This document shows positions 63,790 through 64,000 of a DNA stretch of 64,000 nt, piece by piece. Below the pieces are notes generated by a model. It was given only the letters and a program-made list of their open reading frames with translations, did no database searches and had not been told where the DNA came from. A program made the position numbers and the translations under genes. Location of the stretch: assembly GCF_036850765.1 (NCBI RefSeq), contig NC_089493.1:266898534-266962533 (forward strand). Direction: 5' to 3'. The DNA comes from Saccopteryx bilineata. Taxonomy: Eukaryota > Chordata > Mammalia > Chiroptera > Emballonuridae. Within the stretch, counting starts at the first letter, position 1; each line of letters opens with the position of its first letter.

Positions 63790-64000
63790 GTGAGGTCCAG
63801 ACGTGCTGGGTGGCAGAAAGCCGACGTCTGGAACCTACCGGTGCCAGGTTTTCCCCGATTGCTCAGAATGTTCCCATGCAATACCAGCTTCCTGCTGATG
63901 GGCTCCTGCGTGCGCCCTGGAACTTGACTTCTATTAACAGGAAATTTCTCACGATGCTGCAAGATGGGAATTGCTCCCATTTTGCAGAGGAGACAACTAT

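Overview
This is a mammalian nuclear genome window, almost certainly from a bat and most likely a horseshoe-bat-type (rhinolophoid) species. Three interrupted protein-coding genes sit among dense tRNA-derived SINEs of the kind abundant in rhinolophoid bats, plus VES-like SINEs, hAT MITEs and old L1/L2/MIR relics. I could not run a repeat library, so repeat family names rest on recognition.

The gene order EIF4H (+), LAT2 (+), RFC2 (-) is that of the Williams-Beuren region (human 7q11.23). 1-14.1 kb: EIF4H from intron 1 onward. Coding exons 2-7 are present (228 of 248 residues), with an intronic miR-590 hairpin at about 7.9 kb and a 1.8-kb 3'UTR. 14.1-26.1 kb: intergenic DNA and the LAT2 5' region, with SINEs, a hAT MITE, a long (TA)n tract and a TG/TC-rich block. 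A possible untranslated first exon of LAT2 lies near 21.2-21.4 kb. 26.2-37.0 kb: LAT2, eleven coding exons giving a 212-aa adaptor with one membrane segment, a CxxC palmitoylation motif and five YxN (GRB2-type) sites. 39.1-63.4 kb: RFC2 on the minus strand, eleven exons giving a 352-aa clamp-loader ATPase with Walker A, DEAD-type Walker B, sensor and SRC arginine-finger motifs. Its CpG-rich promoter (about 63.1-63.8 kb) has a small open frame on the opposite strand. LAT2 and RFC2 converge tail to tail with about 2 kb between their poly(A) signals. The window ends upstream of RFC2.

The three genes do not form a pathway: EIF4H stimulates the eIF4A helicase in translation initiation, LAT2 is an immune-receptor adaptor, and RFC2 loads PCNA in DNA replication.

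The most interesting non-genic signals are: (1) a SINE family whose copies carry one or two near-consensus CTCF core motifs, mostly within RFC2 introns; (2) a full-length U6 snRNA pseudogene fused to an L1 3' end and flanked by a diverged target-site duplication, i.e. a U6/L1 template-switch chimera; (3) a LAT2 intron whose last 165 nt are pyrimidine apart from one adenine, which sits in a branch-point consensus ahead of a NAGNAG acceptor; (4) nested SINEs ending about 40 nt from the EIF4H exon 7 acceptor; (5) three hAT MITEs with perfect 8-bp duplications; (6) an exact 60-bp minisatellite in LAT2. I found no evidence of a wholly new multi-gene system.
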